DNA from: JAZDLR01 sp964540995
GTDB lineage: Bacteria > Patescibacteriota > Patescibacteriia > UBA1558 > 2-01-FULL-52-15
Assembly (NCBI GenBank): GCA_964540995.1
Contig: CAZIOU010000023.1
Location: 1 to 8,534 of the forward strand
Length of the DNA stretch: 8,534 nucleotides
Direction: 5' to 3'
How positions within the stretch are numbered: position 1 is the first letter of the stretch; every line of letters starts with the position of its first letter. The notes under the pieces are model-generated. The model was not told where the DNA came from, searched no databases, and saw nothing but the letters and a program-made list of their open reading frames with translations. Below are positions 1 to 5,033 of the stretch, in pieces. A program made the position numbers and the translations under genes.

Positions 1-34
1 ACGACCGTAGTTTGTAAATTATCGCATAGATTAA

Positions 35-952
35 ATGAATACTTTTGAAGATCCACCAGCCAATACTGATAACTCTACTGGAGATGAAGTTGAAGTAGAG
101 GTAGAGTTAGTCGAAGATGATTCTCAAAATATATCTGAAGCAGAGAAAAGTGCTCAGTTAGAGTGGAAGAAATGGGAGTCCTTACTCGGCAAGGAGAAAG
201 CGATGGACATTTATTTAGATGTTTTGGATTTAGATACTTCAATGGAGATTATGATTAGGCCTGTGTTGGACAATATAAAAAAAGGTGATTACCAACTCCT
301 TATCGGCGACGATGCTTCAGCTAGAATCCCAACGTTGATCATGCGTGAGTTTATCAATCAGGCGTATGAGCAAGCGAAACAGCCACCTATTCTCACGACG
401 TTTATTGCCGGATCTAGAGGATTAGATTCAAAAGACGAAGCCGGTCGTCTAAAGCAGGATAAGATTCAAGAACTTTTGACCAAAATTAAAGAATCCTCTC
501 CGTCTAAAAATGTTTCCCAAGCTCTTATTGTTACTGAATATATAGAGACGGGGCATGGTCTTAAGCTACTGATTCAAGCTTTGCAAGCCGAACATATAGC
601 ACCAACTGTTCTCGCAATGAAATACGGCTTTGAGGAGGATGAGCGGAATTTATTATCAGGAGAGGTGAAGGATGTCGAAGTCGATAATATTAAACATAAT
701 TTGGGTATTAATAATGTTCATATTGGCATAGGTCAAAGTAGAAAGCGGCGGCCATTTCTGCATGGCAGGGTCGATCTTTCAGGAGTTATGAAAGATAGTG
801 ATGAACTTCATGCCCGCGCTACATATAGAAAGTACTCTCACAAGAGTATGAGGGAAGAATTTGCAGCGTCAATGGCTATTGCACGGCTGGCAGCTAAAAA
901 AGTCGCAGCTCATCTTATGAGGACTCTATTAAAGCCGGATGAATCGGAATAG
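35..952 (+). CDS. Hypothetical protein with a phosphoribosyltransferase-like core
   Basis: This is a 305-residue soluble protein of unconfirmed function. Residues 1-40 are a very acidic, probably disordered leader rich in Glu, Asp and Val. Two segments recall the type I phosphoribosyltransferase fold. The first is a beta strand and loop at about 86-100 (LLIGDDASARIP). The second, at about 163-180, reads ALIVTEYIETGHGLKLL and sits where such enzymes have the PRPP-binding loop (hydrophobic strand, two acidic residues, then TTG or STG). Here the acidic pair is Thr-Glu, so binding may be altered or lost. The C-terminal 60 residues are basic and helical (about 262-300). There is no signal peptide or membrane segment. 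The ATG has no evident ribosome binding site, and only 34 bases upstream are visible. The gene ends 38 bases before aspS, on the same strand. The fold assignment is inference from two motifs; the reading frame itself is convincing because it is long and fills the region. Confidence 0.85.
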   Translation: MNTFEDPPANTDNSTGDEVEVEVELVEDDSQNISEAEKSAQLEWKKWESLLGKEKAMDIYLDVLDLDTSMEIMIRPVLDNIKKGDYQLLIGDDASARIPTLIMREFINQAYEQAKQPPILTTFIAGSRGLDSKDEAGRLKQDKIQELLTKIKESSPSKNVSQALIVTEYIETGHGLKLLIQALQAEHIAPTVLAMKYGFEEDERNLLSGEVKDVEVDNIKHNLGINNVHIGIGQSRKRRPFLHGRVDLSGVMKDSDELHARATYRKYSHKSMREEFAASMAIARLAAKKVAAHLMRTLLKPDESE

Positions 953-961
953 CGGAATTTT

Positions 962-967
962 TATAAT
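962..967 (+). promoter_or_regulatory. Possible -10 element ahead of aspS
   Basis: A perfect TATAAT lies in the 38-base gap before aspS, 23 bases upstream of its ATG. No acceptable -35 hexamer is seen 16-18 bases upstream, where the end of the preceding gene lies. It may be a weak promoter giving a very short leader, or chance in an AT-rich gap. Confidence 0.25.
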
Positions 968-990
968 ATATAACCCACAACTTCAATCTT

Positions 991-2409
991 ATGAAAACCT
1001 ACATCAACGAACTACTAACCAAAGAAATCGGTGCCACGGTAACGCTTGCTGGTTGGGCGCAGACTGTCCGCAAAATGGGCAAGATTGTTTTTATTGATTT
1101 ACGTGACTCCACGGGTCTGTTACAAATTGTCTGCGTACCAGGCGAAATGAAAGCTGGCGCCGACATCATTGCTGATATTCGTCCAGAGTTTGTTGTGCAG
1201 ATTACTGGTGTTTTGCAGAGTCGTGGCAAAGGTCAGGCCAATGAGGCATTACCGACCGGACAGATCGAAGTTTTGGCGCATGAAGTGGTAATTCTCAACG
1301 AAGCAGCTACGCCACCTTTTGAAATAGATAATGAGGAACGTCAGGCCAATGAAGAATTACGCCTGAAATATCGCTACCTCGACCTGCGTCATGAACGTAT
1401 GGCTGCTAATATCCGCATGCGTGCTGATGTTATTTTCTTTTTCCGTAATTATCTGAAGGAGCACGGTTTCGTAGAGATACAGACACCAATATTATCCAAA
1501 TCTACACCAGAAGGCGCGCGCGATTACTTAGTCCCTTCTCGCTTACATAAAGGTAAATTTTTCGCTTTACCGCAGAGTCCGCAGCAATACAAACAACTTT
1601 TGATGGTGGCTGGATTTGAGCGCTATTTCCAGATCGCACCGTGCTTCCGAGATGAGGACGCGCGCGCCGACCGTAGCCCAGGCGAGTTCTATCAGCTGGA
1701 TATGGAGATGTCTTTTGTGACACAGGAAGACCTCTTGCAGTTCACCGAGGCGATGTATACCACTATGGTTGCGACTCTTTTCCCCAACAAGAAAATCAGC
1801 CAAACTCCTTGGCCACGGTTGTCTCATCATGATGCTATGGAGCAGTATGGTTCTGATAAGCCGGATTTACGCCAAGACAAGAATGATCCTGATGAATTAG
1901 CTTTTGCTTGGACGATAGATTTTCCCTTATTCACTGAGCAGAAAGAAGACGATTTCTTCCACGGCTCCGGCAAAGCCAAATTCGCACCTTCGCATCATAT
2001 GTTCACAGCCCCTCATCCAGACGATGTTGCGTTGTTGGGCAGCGACCCGACGAAGGTACGTGGGTTGCAGCATGATTTAGTATTAAATGGCTTTGAAGTC
2101 GGTGGCGGTAGTATCCGTATTCATCAATCGGCTATTCAGGAGAAAATTTGGGATCTGATTGGATTCACGGCTGAACAAAAGAAAATGTTTAGTCATATGA
2201 TAGAAGCCTTTAGCTTCGGTGCCCCACCACACGGCGGTATTGCTTCGGGTATTGATAGATTGATAATGACCTTAGCGGGGGAGAAGAATTTACGAGAAAT
2301 GACCGCTTTCCCACTGACCAGCGATGGACGTGATCCGATGATGAGTAGTCCATCGGAAGTAGCTAAGGAGCAGCTGGATGAATTGGGCCTAGAGGTCAAG
2401 AAAAAGTAA
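991..2409 (+). CDS. aspS: Aspartyl-tRNA synthetase, compact form lacking the GAD domain
   Basis: This cytoplasmic class II synthetase attaches aspartate to tRNA(Asp) using ATP. The N-terminal OB-fold anticodon-binding domain covers about residues 1-105 (GWAQTVRKMG, then VFIDLRD). The catalytic core follows: RLKYRYLDLR at 124-133, the flipping-loop motif GARDYLVPSR at 175-184, LPQSPQQYKQLLM at 193-205, motif 2 FRDEDARADR at 219-228, and motif 3 GIASGIDRL at 416-424 with its ATP-binding arginine. SPGEFYQLD in motif 2 is a variant I recall from some bacterial subgroups. Bacterial AspRS is normally near 590 residues with a GAD domain inserted in the core. Here GSDKPDLR (287-294) is joined to WTIDFPLF (307-314) by about 12 residues, so that domain is absent, which explains the length of 472. 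The frame is intact, so this looks like a real compact enzyme and not a pseudogene. The ATG starts the OB-fold directly and no Shine-Dalgarno is visible. Whether it also charges tRNA(Asn) cannot be decided by eye. Confidence 0.97.
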   Translation: MKTYINELLTKEIGATVTLAGWAQTVRKMGKIVFIDLRDSTGLLQIVCVPGEMKAGADIIADIRPEFVVQITGVLQSRGKGQANEALPTGQIEVLAHEVVILNEAATPPFEIDNEERQANEELRLKYRYLDLRHERMAANIRMRADVIFFFRNYLKEHGFVEIQTPILSKSTPEGARDYLVPSRLHKGKFFALPQSPQQYKQLLMVAGFERYFQIAPCFRDEDARADRSPGEFYQLDMEMSFVTQEDLLQFTEAMYTTMVATLFPNKKISQTPWPRLSHHDAMEQYGSDKPDLRQDKNDPDELAFAWTIDFPLFTEQKEDDFFHGSGKAKFAPSHHMFTAPHPDDVALLGSDPTKVRGLQHDLVLNGFEVGGGSIRIHQSAIQEKIWDLIGFTAEQKKMFSHMIEAFSFGAPPHGGIASGIDRLIMTLAGEKNLREMTAFPLTSDGRDPMMSSPSEVAKEQLDELGLEVKKK

Positions 2410-2421
2410 AGATATAATTTC

Positions 2422-2512
2422 ATAACCCCACTTGTTCTCCCCTTAGCTTAAGGGGAGAAACGTTTCTTCAGGGTTTCCCCTCTTGTATTAAGAGGGGAAC
2501 AAGGGGTGTTAT
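2422..2512. repeat. Compound C/T-G/A-rich palindrome between aspS and the DUF559 gene
   Basis: The two outer 23-base arms (2422-2444 and 2490-2512) are reverse complements at 19 of 23 positions. Inside are two hairpins: TTCTCCCCTTA paired with TAAGGGGAGAA (2435-2445 with 2449-2459, perfect 11 bp, 3-base loop), and TTCCCCTCTT paired with AAGAGGGGAA (2475-2484 with 2490-2499, perfect 10 bp, 5-base loop). A third perfect palindrome, AGAAACGTTTCT (2456-2467), overlaps the first hairpin. Neither hairpin is followed by a T-run, so they are poor intrinsic terminators and look more like a mobile or REP-like repeat. The region ends 12 bases before the nuclease start codon. Confidence 0.8.
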
Positions 2513-2524
2513 AGTTAGTGGTCT

Positions 2525-2902
2525 ATGTCCAATAATTATATCTACAATGCTCCTAGGCTTCTTAAACGTCGGCGGAGTTTACGTCGGAATCAGACACCAG
2601 CTGAAGGATTACTTTGGATGTATCTGCGAAACAAGCAACTAGAAGGTTTGAAATTTTTCCGACAATATAGCATTGGTAATTATGTCGCTGACTTTTACTG
2701 TCCTCATCTGCGTTTGGTAGTTGAAGTAGACGGTAGTCAACATGCCTACTCCGATCGGAAGCTATATGACCAGAAGCGTACTGAATATTTTGAGGAGATA
2801 GGAATTCAGGTATTACGTTTTTGGAATGCGGAGGTTCTGGAAGGTATTGATGGTGTGCTGATTAGAATTTTAGAAACTGCTCATATTCCTATACAAAAAT
2901 GA
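2525..2902 (+). CDS. DUF559 family protein, Vsr-like PD-(D/E)XK endonuclease fold
   Basis: This is a 125-residue protein of the DUF559 family, related to very-short-patch-repair (Vsr) type nucleases. Typical landmarks are present in order: a basic N-terminus (LLKRRRSLR at 12-20), RNQTPAEGLLW at 21-31, the strand FFRQYSIGNYVADFYCP at 44-60 with the conserved Asp56, and LVVEVDGSQH at 64-73 with the Glu67/Asp69 pair and His73. The family C-terminal signature follows as VLRFWNAEVLEGIDGVL (96-112). The length is normal for the family and all predicted active-site acids are kept, so it is probably an active DNA nuclease; its biological role is not established. No Shine-Dalgarno is evident before the ATG. 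The gene lies alone between a large palindrome and a strong terminator, so it looks like a self-contained, possibly mobile insertion between unrelated neighbours. Confidence 0.92.
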   Translation: MSNNYIYNAPRLLKRRRSLRRNQTPAEGLLWMYLRNKQLEGLKFFRQYSIGNYVADFYCPHLRLVVEVDGSQHAYSDRKLYDQKRTEYFEEIGIQVLRFWNAEVLEGIDGVLIRILETAHIPIQK

Positions 2903-2930
2903 AAACCACCTCGCTATGCGGGGTGGTTTC
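2903..2930. terminator. Rho-independent terminator, probably bidirectional
   Basis: AAACCACC (2903-2910) pairs perfectly with GGTGGTTT (2922-2929). An inner TCGC pairs with GCGG, including one T-G wobble, giving a 12-bp stem with a TAT loop. On the plus strand it directly follows the DUF559 stop codon and ends in TTTC. Read on the minus strand it is followed by TTTTCATTTTT, a good T-tract, and lies 14 bases after the stop of the small minus-strand membrane gene. It can therefore insulate two converging transcription units. Confidence 0.85.
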
Positions 2931-2942
2931 GTCCATGGAGGA

Positions 2943-3131
2943 CTAGGAGAGTACTTCAACTGTCTCCAGCTCTGGCAGCGGCTCTGTTGAGTCAACTTCC
3001 AAGGTGACGGCTGGGTGTACGTTGGTTTCCTTGGTCGGGTTGATTTCCTTGGCGTCCTGGTCGAACGCTAGCAGGGTGGCTACTATTAGCAATACTAGTG
3101 CCGAAATCAGGGTCAGGATTTGAAGCAGCAG
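2943..3131 (-). CDS. Small single-pass membrane protein, probable CTG start
   Basis: This is an unannotated minus-strand reading frame of 62 codons, 29 bases downstream of the 112-aa gene. The protein opens with a continuous hydrophobic stretch (LLLQILTLISALVLLIVAT, residues 1-19, continuing to about 23). A short hydrophilic region follows (DQDAKEINPTKETN), then an acidic tail rich in Glu, Pro, Leu and Val ending LETVEVLS. This is the layout of a small membrane-anchored protein. No ATG, GTG or TTG is placed sensibly, but CTG at 3131-3129 lies 8 bases after GGAGG. Support for its being real: a good ribosome binding site, co-direction with two upstream genes, a membrane-protein pattern and a terminator just beyond the stop. 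Against: the non-standard start and short length. I do not recognise a family. Confidence 0.5.
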   Translation of the reverse strand: MLLQILTLISALVLLIVATLLAFDQDAKEINPTKETNVHPAVTLEVDSTEPLPELETVEVLS

Positions 3132-3139
3132 TGTACTAA

Positions 3140-3144
3140 CCTCC
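3140..3144 (-). promoter_or_regulatory. Shine-Dalgarno site supporting the CTG start
   Basis: GGAGG on the minus strand lies in the 29-base gap after the 112-aa gene, 8 bases before a CTG that opens the 62-codon membrane-protein frame. It is the strongest local evidence that this frame is translated. Confidence 0.5.
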
Positions 3145-3160
3145 GTGTTGTTTTGGGTAC

Positions 3161-3499
3161 TTACTTTGCGGTCAGAGCGGCGACTAGATCATCACGAACA
3201 TTCTCGTAGTCAACGCCGAAAGACTCTTCGTTCGGCGGTAGAGCGCATGAGACCATGAAGATCGACGAAGCGTCATCATCGGATAGGCCTAGCTTTTCTG
3301 CTATTCCCAAGAAATCATCATCCTGAGGGATATAGTAGCCCGTCAGATCCCACTGAAGCGCTTGGAGCGGATTCAATTCGAGACCATCGGGACCGATCAG
3401 GTAGATGGATTCGTGGTTATCTGAAATATCACCTTTGACCCGATATCCACCAGTTGTAACTAGACGTTTCATTTCTCGGTAGAAATTCGGAAGATCCAT
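3161..3499 (-). CDS. Hypothetical acidic protein, paralogue of the adjacent 131-aa protein
   Basis: This is a 112-residue acidic, soluble protein of no family I recognise. It aligns end to end with the 131-aa protein just upstream. Shared features are an N-terminal amphipathic helix (NFYREMKRL against GFLDQLRGL), SIYL (31-34 against 29-32), a PLxA segment, a DDD triplet (60-62 against 63-65) and LGxxxDxA followed by SCA. The LG-to-Cys spacing is identical in both. Compared with its partner it lacks a few residues before PLQAL and the last 20 or so residues. The start ATG follows CGGGGGCATT, a passable ribosome binding site, and lies 12 bases after the upstream stop, so the two are almost certainly co-transcribed and translationally coupled. 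There is no signal peptide or membrane segment. Function is unknown; adjacency suggests the two may form a heterodimer. Confidence 0.8.
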   Translation of the reverse strand: MDLPNFYREMKRLVTTGGYRVKGDISDNHESIYLIGPDGLELNPLQALQWDLTGYYIPQDDDFLGIAEKLGLSDDDASSIFMVSCALPPNEESFGVDYENVRDDLVAALTAK

Positions 3500-3511
3500 A
3501 ATGCCCCCGTG

Positions 3512-3907
3512 TTAGTTGGGTTTCGTTAGAATCAAGCCTTGTGCTGTGGTCTCGAAACGAGGCAGGTGTGCTAAGGCTTCCAATATATGTTGATGGCACC
3601 GAATCATTTCGTCGGTGCAGTCTTTGTAGTCCGTAGCGCACGAACCAGCAATGATGAGCTCTGCTTCATCAGAGTCTATTCCTAGCCGTTTGGCTGCCAT
3701 AGATTCTGCATTGTCGTCATCAGTGAATACAACACCAAAACGAGCGTAATAAACTGCTAAAAGAGGACGGAACTCAACATCGTTGTCCTGATTAAGGCGG
3801 GCAATGAGTCGTAAGTAAATGGAGTTATCTTCGGTGCTGTTTTCATCGAGCGCAAATTGCTCGGCTGATAGCCCTCGTAATTGATCCAAGAACCCTGCCA
3901 TATGCAT
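3512..3907 (-). CDS. Hypothetical acidic protein, first gene of the minus-strand cassette
   Basis: This is a 131-residue soluble acidic protein, unrecognised. It has an N-terminal helix (GFLDQLRGLSAEQF, 5-18), a strand-like SIYLRLIARL (29-38), a helical PLLAVYYARFGVV (48-60), an FTDDD acidic cluster (61-65), then AKRLGIDSDEAELIIAGSCA (72-91). The region after it carries two more cysteines, Cys97 and Cys104 (KDCTDEMIRCH), which the paralogue lacks; with Cys90 they could bind a metal, but that is speculation. Two ATGs lie two codons apart. The first is chosen because AAGGAG at 3914-3919 is 6 bases upstream of it; the second would be 12 bases away. A near-consensus promoter lies about 55 bases upstream. 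It is the lead gene of a three-gene operon with the 112-aa paralogue and a small membrane protein. Confidence 0.85.
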   Translation of the reverse strand: MHMAGFLDQLRGLSAEQFALDENSTEDNSIYLRLIARLNQDNDVEFRPLLAVYYARFGVVFTDDDNAESMAAKRLGIDSDEAELIIAGSCATDYKDCTDEMIRCHQHILEALAHLPRFETTAQGLILTKPN

Positions 3908-3961
3908 GGAGCTCTCCTTAGAGGAAAGTAATTAGTGAAAGGAACGCGTGTGCAATTATGA

Positions 3962-3990
3962 TTTATAACCTATTATATGATACCTGTCAA
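3962..3990 (-). promoter_or_regulatory. Near-consensus sigma70 promoter for the minus-strand cassette
   Basis: On the minus strand a perfect TTGACA (3990-3985) is followed after exactly 17 bases by TATAAA (3967-3962). This predicts transcription starting near 3955, about 48 bases before the ATG of the 131-aa gene. It is the best promoter in the window and suggests the cassette is strongly expressed unless repressed. Confidence 0.8.
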
Positions 3991-4031
3991 GTATAGGCAT
4001 AAGGACTGTTTTGGACTAGGCTATAGCTAGT

Positions 4032-4316
4032 ATGAATTTATCGGATTTACAGCGGTATATACTCAAAGTTTGTTATGGACAGCTGTCTCTCCCAAAGGAG
4101 AATTTCTTGGACTTTTATCAAGGCAAAGCCATAGATACGGAGACGAGTCTGAAGGACATTGCCAAAAGTATCGACCGTCTGGTCGCTCGTGATCTGCTCA
4201 AAGCCCAAGGTGTCAAAACAGCCAAGAAATGGTATACTTCCAGCGTTCAATTGACCTATCAAGGTGAGAAAATGGCTAAGAAATTGTTAAGCGAACAACC
4301 ACGTTTGTTTAGATAG
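4032..4316 (+). CDS. Winged-helix-like DNA-binding protein (putative transcriptional regulator)
   Basis: This is a 94-residue protein with the order of elements expected of a winged helix-turn-helix domain. Helix 1 is SDLQRYILKVCYG (4-16), then a loop and a helix leading to SLKDIAKSIDRLVARDLLKAQG (39-60), a helix-turn-helix-like pair. A wing hairpin (KWYTSSVQLTYQGEKMAKKLL, 66-86) resembles the strand of MarR-like regulators followed by a final helix. There is no ligand or enzyme domain. The assignment rests on pattern, not on an exact family match. The ATG has no Shine-Dalgarno. The gene is divergent from the minus-strand cassette, with start codons 124 bases apart and the cassette promoter between them, the usual arrangement of a local regulator and its target. 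A near-palindrome, CTAGGCTATAGCTAG (4016-4030), immediately precedes its start and could be an operator. Confidence 0.75.
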   Translation: MNLSDLQRYILKVCYGQLSLPKENFLDFYQGKAIDTETSLKDIAKSIDRLVARDLLKAQGVKTAKKWYTSSVQLTYQGEKMAKKLLSEQPRLFR

Positions 4317-4321
4317 TAGCT

Positions 4322-4408
4322 GGTAGCTTTTTAGCTTATTAGGCAAGCTTCTATCTTATCAGCAGTCTTCCTAATAAGCTAAGAAGCTAATTTACTAAAA
4401 AGCTAACC
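4322..4408. repeat. Inverted-repeat cluster built on a TAGCTT unit
   Basis: This cluster fills the gap between the winged-helix gene and the deacylase gene. TTAGCTTATTAGG (4331-4343) is perfectly complementary to CCTAATAAGCTAA (4370-4382), a 13-bp arm around a 26-base spacer. TAGCTTTTTAG (4324-4334) also pairs perfectly with CTAAAAAGCTA (4395-4405), so the left arm can fold with either of two right arms. AGCT occurs seven times between 4318 and 4404. The right side carries about 12 extra bases between its two arms, as if a unit was gained there or lost on the left. It could form a transcript hairpin but has no T-run, so I call it a repeat and not a terminator. Confidence 0.7.
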
Positions 4409-4409
4409 C

Positions 4410-5033
4410 ATGACAAACAAAAAATTGATCAAAATGCTGGATGAGTGGGGGATTGACTACGAAGTTTTGAAGCACAAAACTGTTTTCACTGCTCATGATG
4501 TCGCAGCAACTCTGAGAACTAAACTGGATGACATCGTCAAAACATTAGTTATTGAAGCTGATAAACAGTTTTATTTAGTTTCATTACCAGCTACCAAGAA
4601 TGTTGATTTCTCCCAGTTGAAAAAAGCTATCAAGAAAATGGGTGGCAGCGTCAAGACGATCGCTATTCCCAATGAAAAAGTGTTGGCCAAGAAATTAGGC
4701 ATCAAACCAGGTAGCGTCACCGCTTTCGCCAAATTGCATCAGTTGCCTCATATCGTCGATAAAGATATCAAGAAGATCAAGAAAGCTGTCTTAAGCGGCG
4801 GTAGTGTATCCGAGAGTATCAGGATGAAGATGGCCGATTGGCTGAAGGTGGAAGAGCCGAAGGTGGAGATTATTGGGGTGAAGAGAAAGATTAAGAAAGT
4901 TAAAACTCAAAACTCAAAAGTCAAAAAGACAACCAAAAAGTCAAAAGTTAAGAATAAGAGTAAAAAGTCCCAGCCAAAGGCTGGTAAGAAGAAAATAAAG
5001 AAAGTTAAGAGAGTTGCCAAGAGGCGCAGGTAA
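4410..5033 (+). CDS. YbaK/EbsC-family aminoacyl-tRNA deacylase with a lysine-rich C-terminal tail
   Basis: Proteins of this family hydrolyse mischarged aminoacyl-tRNAs, such as Cys- or Ala-tRNA(Pro), in trans; the substrate here is unknown. The deacylase domain covers about residues 1-150. It begins with a helix and YEVLKHKTVFTAHDVA (17-32), then IVKTLVI with the conserved catalytic Lys44, and the family motif GIKPGSVTAFA (97-107). SGGSVSESIRM (129-139) lies near the end of the fold. Residues 158-207 are a long basic extension: 28 of these 50 residues are Lys or Arg, ending AKRRR. Such a tail is not part of the usual fold of about 155 residues and would bind RNA or DNA, so it may help tether tRNA (inference). 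Part of its DNA is a 7-base repeat (AAAACTC, AAAACTC, AAAAGTC at 4902-4922), suggesting growth by slippage. No Shine-Dalgarno precedes the ATG. Confidence 0.9.
   Translation: MTNKKLIKMLDEWGIDYEVLKHKTVFTAHDVAATLRTKLDDIVKTLVIEADKQFYLVSLPATKNVDFSQLKKAIKKMGGSVKTIAIPNEKVLAKKLGIKPGSVTAFAKLHQLPHIVDKDIKKIKKAVLSGGSVSESIRMKMADWLKVEEPKVEIIGVKRKIKKVKTQNSKVKKTTKKSKVKNKSKKSQPKAGKKKIKKVKRVAKRRR

Noticed and set aside
2411..2418. TATAAT at 2413-2418 as a promoter for the DUF559 gene
   Set aside because: No -35 hexamer lies at 16-18 bases and the motif is just after the aspS stop in AT-rich sequence, so support is too weak.
999..2423. Several 70-90 codon reading frames opposite aspS
   Set aside because: They lie wholly or largely within aspS on the opposite strand, have no recognisable domains or ribosome binding sites, and are explained by the codon bias of aspS.
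2435..2499. Intrinsic terminators after aspS
   Set aside because: Both hairpins are strong but neither is followed by a T-run, so they were called repeats. They might still slow transcription.
3429..3641. Minus-strand 70-codon frame spanning the junction of the two cassette genes
   Set aside because: It overlaps both paralogues in another frame and shows no similarity or start signal. The paralogue pair explains the region better.
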